Origin: Mesorhizobium sp. YC-39
GTDB taxonomy: Bacteria; Pseudomonadota; Alphaproteobacteria; Rhizobiales; Rhizobiaceae
NCBI RefSeq assembly: GCF_025753795.1
Contig: NZ_JAOWPS010000004.1
Coordinates: 310,001 to 374,000 of the forward strand
DNA: 64,000 bases
Direction of reading: 5' to 3'
Below, piece by piece: positions 40,555 to 47,579 of this stretch (its first letter is position 1; each line of letters opens with the position of its first letter). The notes beneath the pieces are model-generated. The model searched no databases. It saw nothing but the letters and a program-made list of their open reading frames with translations, and had not been told where the DNA came from. The position numbers and the translations under genes are program-made.

Positions 40555-41157
40555 TCAGCCGTCGCTCCCCCTAAGGCCGCTGCGTATCCGGTTGATGGCG
40601 GTCGCCAGCGACAGTGTAGCCATGGCTGGAAACACAAACGGCGCGATTGCCCCGACCCACAGGCCGCAGGCAATGAGGAAGCCGATGACGCCGAGCGCCA
40701 GCGCCCGGTCGCTCTTGCCGAACGGCCCGGCATAGTTGCGGCCCGTGCCGGCAGCTGTGCCGAGCACCCCGGCATATTCGGCGATGATCGCCGCGATGGC
40801 GAAAGCGACGACGCCCCAGGCCGGGAAGACAGCGGCAAAGGCCAGGATCAAAGCCAGGTCCGAGACGATGTCGCAGAGTTCGTTGAGGTACATGCCGAGT
40901 TTCGAGGCCTGGCCGTGTTCCCGCGCCAGCATCCCGTCGATGGCGTTCAGCGCCATGCGGACGAACAGCACCACCGGCATCAGCAGGAACACCGGAGAAT
41001 GGCCGGCAAACCTTGCAACGACAAGGCCCGTGGCAATCGAAAGAGCGGCGGCGAGAAGGGTGATCTGGTTGGCGGTGACGCCGGTCTGTGCCAACCTGTC
41101 GGCAAATGGCCGCAGCTTGGCCTGGAAGGCCGGTTTCAGCGCATAAAGCGTCGGCAT
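40555..41157 (-). CDS. ynbA: CDP-alcohol phosphatidyltransferase (YnbA-like)
   Basis: The 200-residue inner-membrane protein has about six helices and starts MPTLYALKPAFQAKLRPFAD. The family motif normally reads DxxDGxxAR-x8-GxxxDxxxD; here it is N71-x2-D74-G75-x2-A78-R79-x8-G88-x3-N92-x3-D96, so the first and third Asp are Asn, a feature I recall for the YnbA group. It should join CDP-diacylglycerol to an alcohol. It is the first gene of the operon, behind GGGGGGTT, and has a 13-bp inverted repeat upstream. Confidence 0.85.
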   Translation of the reverse strand: MPTLYALKPAFQAKLRPFADRLAQTGVTANQITLLAAALSIATGLVVARFAGHSPVFLLMPVVLFVRMALNAIDGMLAREHGQASKLGMYLNELCDIVSDLALILAFAAVFPAWGVVAFAIAAIIAEYAGVLGTAAGTGRNYAGPFGKSDRALALGVIGFLIACGLWVGAIAPFVFPAMATLSLATAINRIRSGLRGSDG

Positions 41158-41267
41158 GTGCGAACCCCCCGGCCGCAGCTCAAGATGATGCGGCAAGGAT
41201 GGTCAATCGGCAGTCAAGACGCAAGAGCCGCGCGAGCGGTTATGCGTGGCTATGATCGGCAGGGCCA

Positions 41268-41308
41268 AGGAGTTGTTACCGTGTTAGCGAAAATGGGTAA
41301 CAACTCCT
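41268..41308. promoter_or_regulatory. perfect 13-bp inverted repeat upstream of the ynb-like operon
   Basis: AGGAGTTGTTACC (41268-41280) and GGTAACAACTCCT (41296-41308) are exact inverted copies around a 15-base spacer, 110 bp before the YnbA-like start. It is a candidate operator for the operon or a hairpin in its leader. Confidence 0.6.
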
Positions 41309-41378
41309 GCTTGAGGCTACGCCGGTGGCCGCCGCAAGGCGGGGAGTCGCCGCGATATTGCTGAAAAATCCTAATGAA

Positions 41379-41403
41379 AACCCCGGTGGAGCCCACCGGG
41401 GTT
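41379..41403 (-). terminator. rho-independent terminator of the Arg-rich gene
   Basis: AACCCCGGTGG and CCACCGGGGTT form a perfect 11-bp stem with a three-base loop, 12 bases past the stop at 41416 on the minus strand, followed by TTTTC. Confidence 0.85.
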
Positions 41404-41415
41404 CAGCACAACTGG

Positions 41416-41751
41416 TTAATACACCCTGTACCAGACCCAGACACGCTCGCGATAGCACCGGGTGCGCCAGCGGCCATGCCGCCAATAGCGACGGCAGACC
41501 CGTCTCCAGACGCGCCGCCTGCGCCGCCTGTTGTATCTGCGCCAATGTCGCCGCCGATGGCTGATCGGTTCCAATTCCGTCTGGGTATCGCCATCCTCGA
41601 AGACTTCTTTATCCTGCGCCTCGAGTTCATCGAGAATGCCGCTTCTGGCGGCTGGAACGCCGGCCACCGCATTGACGGGCCGAACCGCGGCCGCGAGAGC
41701 CGCCGCCCCTGCAATGCCAAACATTCCTGTCAGAAATAGTCGCCGATCCAT
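41416..41751 (-). CDS. exported Arg/Trp/Tyr-rich protein with Tat-like signal
   Basis: The 111-residue protein starts MDRRLFLTGMFGIAGAAALA, a twin-arginine-type signal, followed by an acidic stretch (ELEAQDKEVFEDGD). The last 50 residues are almost only Arg, Trp, Tyr, His and Val (RRRHWRRYNRRRRRRVWRR), like a cationic or protamine-like tail. It could bind anionic surface polymer or nucleic acid. GGGAGGTTTCC gives the start and a strong terminator follows. No known family. Confidence 0.7.
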   Translation of the reverse strand: MDRRLFLTGMFGIAGAAALAAAVRPVNAVAGVPAARSGILDELEAQDKEVFEDGDTQTELEPISHRRRHWRRYNRRRRRRVWRRVCRRYWRHGRWRTRCYRERVWVWYRVY

Positions 41752-42140
41752 GGAAACCTCCCAATCACCTTTGAGCGAGACAAGGTCTACATCTGCAGAA
41801 TAGCGCGATGGTTGTAAAAACCAAGGGCTCGCAACGGAAGTGGTAAACACCTCATATGCCGAATATGCCGAGCCGATGTTTGCCGGAACGGCTGGGGCCG
41901 CTGCAGATTCGCTCACAACCGATTTAGAGTCTGTTCGTTCGCGATGGACGCTGCGCTAATCGCCTGGGATATCTTCAACAGTGCCGCCCCAGTCCTCTGG
42001 CGCGATATCGGCGATCGATTGCGAGAAGGTCCAGCTGTGGCCGGCAAGGTCGCGGCAGTTGGCATCGAGCGGTTGCGAAGCATGTTGTCTCTTTGCTCCG
42101 CGTCAGTGCGCGGGACCCGCTACCGACGGAGCACTCCAAA
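41752..42140. other. 389-bp gap without a convincing gene
   Basis: Frames of about 35-70 codons exist on both strands but none has an SD with a standard start. One minus-strand frame around 41960-42080 looks protein-like (AGHSWTFSQSIADIAPEDWG) but has no start codon, and could be a gene remnant. Confidence 0.4.
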
Positions 42141-42563
42141 TCAACTATAGGGCGACCAGCATTGCTGGCGAGGACCTGAATAGGGCTGATAGCTGTTGTC
42201 CCAGGCGCGGTAGGAGACGTAGCGGTCGTAGCACCAGCGGATATGGGCGGCAGCCAGCCGGGCTGCTGGGCGCGGTGGCGGAGCGACGGTTGCGACCGCC
42301 ACGCCGGTGGCGAAGGCGGCGGCGGGGAACCAATAGCCATTGTAGTAGCGATAGCCCGGCCGCAAGCGGACGTAGCCTCGGTAGCCATTGTAGTAATAGG
42401 CGCCGCCGACGACATAGAAGCCGCGCCGGTGGCGGACGGGTTCAGGCGCGGTTGCAGCCGATGTCAGTCCGGAAGCTGCCATGACCGGCAAGGCGCTGGC
42501 CGGTGAAGCAAGCACCGAAGCGCCGAGCATCAATGCGCAAAACGCTGTGATTGTCTGTTTCAT
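42141..42563 (-). CDS. BA14K-family exported protein
   Basis: The 140-residue protein has a signal peptide (residues 1-24, ending SPASA), a Tyr/Gly-rich middle (FYVVGGAYYYNGYRGYVRL) and the BA14K end domain HIRWCYDRYVSYRAWDNSYQ, then PYSGPRQQCWSPY. The Brucella BA14K antigen is described as a lectin-like protein affecting LPS. It is likely in the periplasm or outer surface. Confidence 0.85.
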   Translation of the reverse strand: MKQTITAFCALMLGASVLASPASALPVMAASGLTSAATAPEPVRHRRGFYVVGGAYYYNGYRGYVRLRPGYRYYNGYWFPAAAFATGVAVATVAPPPRPAARLAAAHIRWCYDRYVSYRAWDNSYQPYSGPRQQCWSPYS

Positions 42564-42596
42564 CGTGTTCGTCCTTTTGATGTCGAAGAGTGCTGG

Positions 42597-43022
42597 TCAG
42601 CGATGCCTGAGCGCCCGCAATTCGGAGATCGAGAGCGCACGGTCCCCGTTCTTGTCCGCCTGCAGCAGCCGGTCGGGAATGAAGCTTGCAAACTCGTCGC
42701 GCGAAATTTTTCCGTCGCCGTTGCGATCCATGCGGCCGGCCTGTGCCTTGAAATCCGCGACCTGCGCACTGCCGAAATCGCGCCTGGATTTCACCTGCTG
42801 CACGGCATCGCGCACCTCGCCCGGATCGAGCAGGCCGTTGTGGTTGGCATCCATCCGGTCGAACATCTGTGCCCGCGCAGCCTGGATCTCGCCGAATTCA
42901 AGTATCCGGTCTCCATTCGTGTCGATGCGCTGGAAGAGTTGCCTTGCTGCGGCCCCGTCCGCCGCCAAGGCGCCGTTTGCGCCAAGCAGCAGGCCCGCGA
43001 AGGCCATGGCGATCTTGTTCAT
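42597..43022 (-). CDS. exported EF-hand calcium-binding protein
   Basis: The 141-residue protein has a signal peptide (MNKIAMAFAGLLLGANGALA) and four EF-hand loops: DTNGDRILEFGE, DANHNGLLDPGE, DRNGDGKISRDE and DKNGDRALSISE. All have the calcium-ligand Asp/Asn spacing. It should bind calcium in the periplasm. TGGAGACC precedes the ATG. A second EF-hand protein lies at 44751 on the other strand. Confidence 0.85.
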   Translation of the reverse strand: MNKIAMAFAGLLLGANGALAADGAAARQLFQRIDTNGDRILEFGEIQAARAQMFDRMDANHNGLLDPGEVRDAVQQVKSRRDFGSAQVADFKAQAGRMDRNGDGKISRDEFASFIPDRLLQADKNGDRALSISELRALRHR

Positions 43023-43174
43023 GCTGGTCTCCAGTCTCGGTCGGACAGCCCGCGGCGGGCGTCGTTGCAAGACCTTCTACGCAGCGCCTTGTCTGCCCCT
43101 ACGCAGCAAGTGATGTTTTTTCACGGATGAAACGCCACCGCCGGACAGCGGGCCCGGCACAGCGTCAGGAAGGG

Positions 43175-43441
43175 TTAGTGTGGTGCGCCGCCAGCAAAAT
43201 GTCGAACGCCGTTCGTGGTCATCCAGCGGGCGCGGGCAAGATGCGTCGCCCAGGCCCGGAATGCCCTCTCCGGCTCCCGGATCGGGTCGATGTGCAGAAC
43301 ATTTTGGGCAACCTCACGCCAGTCTGCTCCGTCCGCCGAGGCATCGAGCAGCCGGATATAGGTCAGCATGCAGTCTTCGTCATATCCGGTCGGCACCGAC
43401 GACATCGGTGCCACGTCCGCTATGTGAGTCTGCTTTGACAT
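43175..43441 (-). CDS. DUF2285-like small protein
   Basis: The 88-residue protein has TYIRLLDASADGADWREVAQ, then NVLHIDPIREPERAFRAWA and HLARARWMTTNGVRH, which closely follows the DUF2285 pattern, a family of small putative DNA-binding proteins common on rhizobial islands. AGG precedes the ATG. Nothing nearby suggests a partner. Confidence 0.75.
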   Translation of the reverse strand: MSKQTHIADVAPMSSVPTGYDEDCMLTYIRLLDASADGADWREVAQNVLHIDPIREPERAFRAWATHLARARWMTTNGVRHFAGGAPH

Positions 43442-43559
43442 TGCGACCTGCCAACGGTGAGCAAGGCGGCATCATGTCACGCGATAGTTTAGCCGGCGCC
43501 CTGTGTTCGAAGGACGCGGACCAACCGGAATTGTAATTTAGTGGAACCTAATCTTAACG

Positions 43560-43922
43560 ATGCGATTACCATATATGGGTAAACATGAGATCCGGACTGT
43601 TGCTGAACACTGGCTGTCGGCAGATCAGCTGGCAGAGGATCCAATGATTGCCGTCAAGGACCGCATACTACAAGCAGCCGAGAACGATACGATTTCTTTC
43701 GTCGTTGCCAAGGCTGCGCAACGCGACGCCGATCTCGTCGAAGCAACCGACCCCGTCGAGGACGCCGATACCATTGAGAAGATAGAGCCGCAACAGATCA
43801 GGCTCGCTGCAAGCTTTTTCCACGATTTGGAAGTGTCTATCCTTGTTCTTTATGCTGTCTACGCCATCGCAGTGGCGGGTGTGGCCGCATTCCTGTTGCT
43901 GCAATGGGGGCATGTCCTCTAG
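43560..43922 (+). CDS. small C-tail-anchored membrane protein
   Basis: A 120-residue protein with a soluble helical part (VKDRILQAAENDTISFVVAK) and a single membrane helix near the C terminus (LVLYAVYAIAVAGVAAFLLL). Two starts are possible, ATG 43560 and ATG 43575, neither with an SD. Unknown function; the sequence is protein-like but expression evidence is thin. Confidence 0.45.
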   Translation: MRLPYMGKHEIRTVAEHWLSADQLAEDPMIAVKDRILQAAENDTISFVVAKAAQRDADLVEATDPVEDADTIEKIEPQQIRLAASFFHDLEVSILVLYAVYAIAVAGVAAFLLLQWGHVL

Positions 43923-44015
43923 ACAACACCTTCGGTGACAATGGCAAATGAGCCATCCGTCCAGCGGCTGACACCTCGATAAGCCAGCAGAAATTGACAG
44001 TTCAAGCCGAAGCCC

Positions 44016-44118
44016 GCCATCCCTTGGGGGGATGACGGAACTCAGCCACCCTGGGGGATGACGGAAATCCGTCACCCTGGGGATGACAGGTTCCGACACC
44101 CCGGGGATGACGGGCCCC
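44016..44118 (+). repeat. four imperfect tandem repeats of 24-29 bp
   Basis: Units start at 44016, 44045, 44071 and 44095 and share a core CACCCTGGGGATGACGG. Unit length falls from 29 to 24 bp. It may be a degenerate REP-like array. Confidence 0.7.
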
Positions 44119-44225
44119 GTTGCCTGGGCGCCCGGGCGCCACGGTAGCTACGTCTGCAACTGATGCTCCCGTAGATGTTCAATACGCGGCCGTCGCCGCT
44201 TGGTGCATCGGCTAAATAGATGAAG

Positions 44226-44296
44226 GCCCGCGCTCTGGCGAGGGCGCGGGCCGATCGGGTTGCAGCCCGATCCGCAGGGGGAATCCGAAAGATTCC
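44226..44296. ncRNA. three consecutive hairpins, possible small RNA
   Basis: Perfect stems: GCCCGCGC/GCGCGGGC (44226-44251), GATCGGG/CCCGATC (44253-44272) and GGAATC/GATTCC (44280-44296). The spacing is 1 and 7 bases. No T-run follows the last hairpin. Such arrays suggest a structured RNA, but a protein-binding DNA element is also possible. Confidence 0.35.
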
Positions 44297-44478
44297 GCTG
44301 CTTAGAGATAGTTATTAGGCATACCTAATGTTCCTGCATCGGCCGAACGAATGATGTGACCGCCCTCGAGCGCGAGCACGCTGGCTAACGATTCTTTTCG
44401 CGCGAAGCAGTGCGCCCGGCAACTTTCTGAGAATGGCGCTCGTGTTTGCGGGGAGAGGCTCGCGTTCGGGGGGAAGCC

Positions 44479-44583
44479 ATGCACAGGAAGCAACGTGTCA
44501 TCCTCTTGGTGGCGGTCTTTGCATCTGTTCTGGGCTTTGCGCTGTTGGTGGTGATCCTGCAGATACTCAGCTCGTTCGATTAG
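44479..44583 (+). CDS. 34-residue single-pass membrane protein
   Basis: The frame starts MHRKQRVILLVAVFASVLGF and continues ALLVVILQILSSFD. It has a basic start, one long hydrophobic helix and a short polar end. GGGGGAAGCC precedes the ATG. It lies upstream of the EF-hand gene on the same strand and is too short for standard ORF calling. Confidence 0.5.
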   Translation: MHRKQRVILLVAVFASVLGFALLVVILQILSSFD

Positions 44584-44750
44584 ACTTCAGCCGTTGGAAA
44601 TCCTCTCGTCCGGTGTTGGTCTATCAGTGCGGCGAGATCGCCTTTGTGCGAGAATTTTTCGTAGGCGAGCGTAGGGGCGCGGTCCGTCCTGCGTATCGGT
44701 CAGCAGTCGCCAATGACAGGGCGACCGATGACAGCGAAAGGACCACCATC

Positions 44751-45200
44751 ATGAAATGCCCAGCATCTCTTGCGGCCCTGCTTCTGGGGTTCGCACCGCT
44801 TTGCGCCGCCCAAGCCCAGGATGTGCCAGGCAGGGACATGTCAGGCAAGCGCATCCTGCAGGGGGTCGACACCAATGGCGACGGCGCGATTTCGAAGGAG
44901 GAGATGATCGCCGCCCGCGAGCGGGCCTTCGAGAAGCTCGATCGCAATGGCGACGGCGTCATCGATGAGAAGGAAATCGAAGGCGCGCGTGATGCCATCA
45001 TCGATCGCGCCGATGCCGCGCAGGCCAGGCTCGGCAACCGCTGGCGGCGCCTGGACATGAATGGCGACGGCAAGGTTTCGGAGGATGAGTTCCGCGGCCG
45101 CACGCCGCTGTTCGACTTCGCCGACCGCAATGGCGACGGCAAGCTTTCGACGGACGAAATCGCCGCCGTCCGCAAGCTCTTCGCCGATCGCGCCGGCTGA
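44751..45200 (+). CDS. exported EF-hand protein, first gene of the sigma-factor cluster
   Basis: The 149-residue protein has a signal peptide (ASLAALLLGFAPLCAAQAQ) and four EF-hand loops: DTNGDGAISKEE, DRNGDGVIDEKE, DMNGDGKVSEDE and DRNGDGKLSTDE, closely spaced in pairs. It should bind calcium in the periplasm. AAAGGA precedes the ATG. The next three genes form a sigma/anti-sigma/sensor set on the same strand, so periplasmic calcium or metal sensing is a plausible theme. Confidence 0.85.
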   Translation: MKCPASLAALLLGFAPLCAAQAQDVPGRDMSGKRILQGVDTNGDGAISKEEMIAARERAFEKLDRNGDGVIDEKEIEGARDAIIDRADAAQARLGNRWRRLDMNGDGKVSEDEFRGRTPLFDFADRNGDGKLSTDEIAAVRKLFADRAG

Positions 45201-45291
45201 CGATCCCGCTACCATTTTCTGTTCGACACAAGGCTTCAGCCTTTCCGGGTGAACGCCTCCGTCTTTTCTGAGCAAAATCAAGGAGTATGAC

Positions 45292-45675
45292 ATGCTTTCT
45301 TCAGCGAAGATTCGCCTGCTCTGCCTCGGTGCGATGCTGGTAATATCGACGGCCATACCGGCCGTCGCCGAGGAATGGAAACGGCCAACCGCGCATGGCG
45401 GCGAGATCAGTCGCAGCGTTACTGGCGATGGCGGCGTCTATACCGGCTCGACCACGCGCACTGGCCCCAATGGCGGCACCTATACGTCGACATCCAAATG
45501 CGTGGCGGGCGTTGTTGACCGCTGCTCCAGAAGCTATTCTGGCGTCGGGCCGGACGGGCAGTCCTTCTCCGGCAAGCGGGTGTCGGCGCGTGGGCCTTTC
45601 CATGGCCGCTCGGCCGGCAGCTTTACCGGACCGAACGGCAAGACGGTCTACGGATTCCGCCGCTGGCGCCGTTGA
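45292..45675 (+). CDS. exported Gly/Ser/Thr-rich protein
   Basis: The 127-residue protein has a signal peptide (residues 1-26, cleavage after AVA) and a mature part with repeated YTGSTTRTGPNGGTY and SYSGVGPDGQSF-like units, probably beta-strand repeats. Two Cys (SKCVAGVVDRCSRS) can form a disulfide. AAGGAG gives the start. It overlaps the sigma factor's longest possible frame, so it belongs to the same operon. Confidence 0.65.
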   Translation: MLSSAKIRLLCLGAMLVISTAIPAVAEEWKRPTAHGGEISRSVTGDGGVYTGSTTRTGPNGGTYTSTSKCVAGVVDRCSRSYSGVGPDGQSFSGKRVSARGPFHGRSAGSFTGPNGKTVYGFRRWRR

Positions 45676-45695
45676 CGTTCAGGAGCCCTCGCCAG

Positions 45696-46295
45696 TTGGT
45701 GCCCGTCGCAGTGCAGCATGAGAAGCCCCGTGAGGACGACGAACTGCTGGCGCGCGTGGCGGCGGGCAACCAAAGCGCGCTGTCCGAGCTCATCGCCCGC
45801 CATGGCCGGGGCTTGCGGACGTTTGCCGCGCGCTATCTCGGCAATGAAGGCGACGCCGAGGACGTGGTGCAGGAGGTGTTCGTGACCGTCTGGAAACAGG
45901 CCGTGCGGTTCGACTCCGCCCGGGGGCGCGCCTCGACCTGGCTGTACAGGATCACCGCCAATCGCTGCATCGACCAGCGTCGGCGCCAGGCGCTGCGCAC
46001 CTTCATGGGTCTCGATGATATCAGCGACGAGGTGGCCTCGCGGGAGCCCGACGCCGAAGCGGCGACCGCGGCGCGGCAGGAGCTGGCGATCGTCCGCGAC
46101 GGCCTGTCGCGCCTGCCGGAACGGCAGCGCATGGCCGTGCTGCTCAGGGCCGTCGGCGACCTTGACATCGCGGCAATCGCCGAGGTGATGGGCGGCAGCG
46201 TCGGGTCGGCTGAGCAATTGCTTGTCCGCGGGCGGCGGGCGTTGCGGGACCATCTGGCAATGACGGCCGAAGGCCGTGAAAGGAAGTCCTCATGA
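45696..46295 (+). CDS. ECF sigma factor
   Basis: The 199-residue protein has sigma region 2 (LIARHGRGLRTFAARYLGNE, EDVVQEVFVTVWKQA, STWLYRITANRCIDQRRR) and region 4 (LPERQRMAVLLRAVGDLDIA, GSAEQLLVRGRRALRDHL). Start is uncertain: TTG 45696 lies ten bases after AGGAG, while GTG 45699 and TTG 45672, which overlaps the previous stop, are alternatives. Its stop overlaps the anti-sigma start (ATGA), and a periplasmic sensor follows, a cnrH-like arrangement. Confidence 0.85.
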   Translation: MVPVAVQHEKPREDDELLARVAAGNQSALSELIARHGRGLRTFAARYLGNEGDAEDVVQEVFVTVWKQAVRFDSARGRASTWLYRITANRCIDQRRRQALRTFMGLDDISDEVASREPDAEAATAARQELAIVRDGLSRLPERQRMAVLLRAVGDLDIAAIAEVMGGSVGSAEQLLVRGRRALRDHLAMTAEGRERKSS

Positions 46296-46762
46296 CAAGG
46301 GACGAGTTCGAACGAAACAGGCGTCGCTTCGGCGACGATGTCAATGCCTGGCCTGCGCCTTTCCGGCAAGAAGCGCTGGCCTTCATGGCTGGCGTAACGG
46401 CGACCGAGCGAGCGCTCCAGGACGATCCGGATCGTGCGCTTGACCGCCTTGTGCTCGAGGCGGCGCTGACGGATGGCGACGACCAGGCGCTGGCGCGCAA
46501 GGTGCTGGCCCGTATCGACGCCGGCCGGGCACAGTCATCCTTCCTGCCGGGCTTTTTCCTGGCGCCGGCGGGGCTGGCGGCCTGCGCGGCGGCAGCGCTC
46601 CTGGCGGTGACTGTGGCGGGCTATCAGGTAGCGCGGCTACAGGACGACCTGCCGGATTCGGAGCTTCTGGCACTGGCCTCCGGCGCGCGGCTGTCTGACG
46701 AGCCAGGTATCGTAGACGAGCCAGGCATCGCGGCCGATCCGATAGAGGAGGATTCGCTTTGA
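46292..46762 (+). CDS. probable anti-sigma factor (membrane-anchored)
   Basis: The 156-residue protein has a cytoplasmic helical part (TRDEFERNRRRFGDDVNAWP) of about 85 residues, one membrane helix (FFLAPAGLAACAAAALLAVT) and a short periplasmic tail. It lacks a classic zinc-binding HxxxCxxC motif. The four-base overlap with the sigma gene and with the next gene shows tight coupling. It probably holds the sigma factor at the membrane until the sensor signals. Confidence 0.7.
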   Translation: MTRDEFERNRRRFGDDVNAWPAPFRQEALAFMAGVTATERALQDDPDRALDRLVLEAALTDGDDQALARKVLARIDAGRAQSSFLPGFFLAPAGLAACAAAALLAVTVAGYQVARLQDDLPDSELLALASGARLSDEPGIVDEPGIAADPIEEDSL

Positions 46763-47163
46763 CGAAACGTTCCTGGATCCTGACGACTACGCTGGTGCTG
46801 CTCGGCCTCTCGCTCGCCGTCAATTTCTTCCTGATCGGTTATGCGGCGCATGGGTTGCGGCAAGGAGCGGCGGGGCGCTTGCTGATGACCGAGATCGCCG
46901 GCACCTATCCGCCTGAGGTGAGGAAGGAGTTTCGCAGCATCATGCGCGAGAACCGACCGCGCACATTCTCGGCACTGCGCGAGCTGCGCGCGGCGCGGGC
47001 CAATCTTGCGGCGGCGCAGCAGGCTTCGCCCTTCGACGAAGCGGCGGTGAAGGACGCGATGGCGGCAGTGCGCACCGCCACGACTAACCTTCAGGCGACC
47101 GTGCAGGACTATCTGTTGACCGCGCTGAAGACCGTCAGGGCAAAGAGTGGCGAGGGGGGCTGA
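46759..47163 (+). CDS. periplasmic metal-sensor-like protein (CnrX/CpxP-type)
   Basis: The 134-residue protein has an N-terminal anchor (ILTTTLVLLGLSLAVNFFLI) and a helical periplasmic domain with YPPEVRKEFRSIMRENRPRT and RAARANLAAAQQ, the pattern of the heavy-metal resistance/CpxP family. A TTG start overlaps the previous stop (TTGA) and follows AGAGGAGG. No His/Met-rich tail is seen, so the ligand is unclear. It should act with the anti-sigma factor. Confidence 0.75.
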   Translation: MTKRSWILTTTLVLLGLSLAVNFFLIGYAAHGLRQGAAGRLLMTEIAGTYPPEVRKEFRSIMRENRPRTFSALRELRAARANLAAAQQASPFDEAAVKDAMAAVRTATTNLQATVQDYLLTALKTVRAKSGEGG

Positions 47164-47357
47164 TGCCTTGTTGGCGGGACAATCGTCGTCGACGTGTTGC
47201 GATGTCCAACTTGCGGGTTGAACCAATCGTGAAGATGGAACCATGCGGCACGACAGGCTTCCTGGAGCGGCGGATTTTCAAGTCGAACCGTGCCGCCGCT
47301 CAATCTTTTGTTTGATCATCGCCTTGGTGGCGAACGGTCGCCATCGCCTCCACGCAT

Positions 47358-47526
47358 GTGATCGACGTCGCGCCGTCTCTCTGCTACCGCGCCGTGCTCC
47401 TGGCCGAAGGCCGCATCGTTCATGGCTGGGATGCCTGGCAACTGGCCGAGGCGAGCCCTCACCCCCGGCGCGTTCCAAGCCGGCGTCATGCGGCTGCTGA
47501 GAAGCCACGCCGTGGCGGGCGGCTGA
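47358..47526 (+). pseudogene. possible frameshifted small gene
   Basis: A GTG-started frame reads VIDVAPSLCYRAVLLAEGRI and then VHGWDAWQLAE; a one-base shift near 47450 allows it to continue as LTPGAFQAGVMRLLRSHAVA to a TGA at 47524-47526. Both parts look protein-like, and neither frame alone does over the whole length. No SD is seen. Confidence 0.25.
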
Positions 47527-47539
47527 TCACTTTTCCTGC

Positions 47540-47571
47540 GCGGCCGGGCGCGCGATTTGCGGCCCGGCCGC
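47540..47571 (-). terminator. hairpin downstream of the hsp20 pair
   Basis: GCGGCCGGGC and GCCCGGCCGC form a perfect 10-bp stem with a 12-base loop, nine bases after the hsp20 stop. No T-run follows, so it may protect the mRNA end rather than terminate by itself. Confidence 0.4.
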
Positions 47572-47579
47572 CAACGCCG

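Larger units (their letters stand above)
43923..44478. other. 556-bp intergenic region with repeats and hairpins
   Basis: The region holds a four-unit tandem repeat (44016-44118) and three consecutive hairpins (44226-44296). No ORF with an SD is seen. The density of structured sequence is unusual for this window. Confidence 0.6.
47164..47579. other. 416-bp gap, mostly without a recognised gene
   Basis: Apart from the possible frameshifted remnant (47358-47526) and a hairpin (47540-47571), I see no gene, repeat or RNA here. Confidence 0.5.

Noticed and set aside
38711..40735. 674-codon plus-strand frame opposite the hydrolase-methyltransferase gene
   Set aside because: It is an antisense shadow. 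The minus strand has catalytic motifs of two enzymes and good SDs.
41944..42150. 68-codon plus-strand frame starting MDAALIAWDIFN
   Set aside because: No SD, no known family, and an equally protein-like frame lies on the opposite strand. It is kept only as part of an annotated gap.
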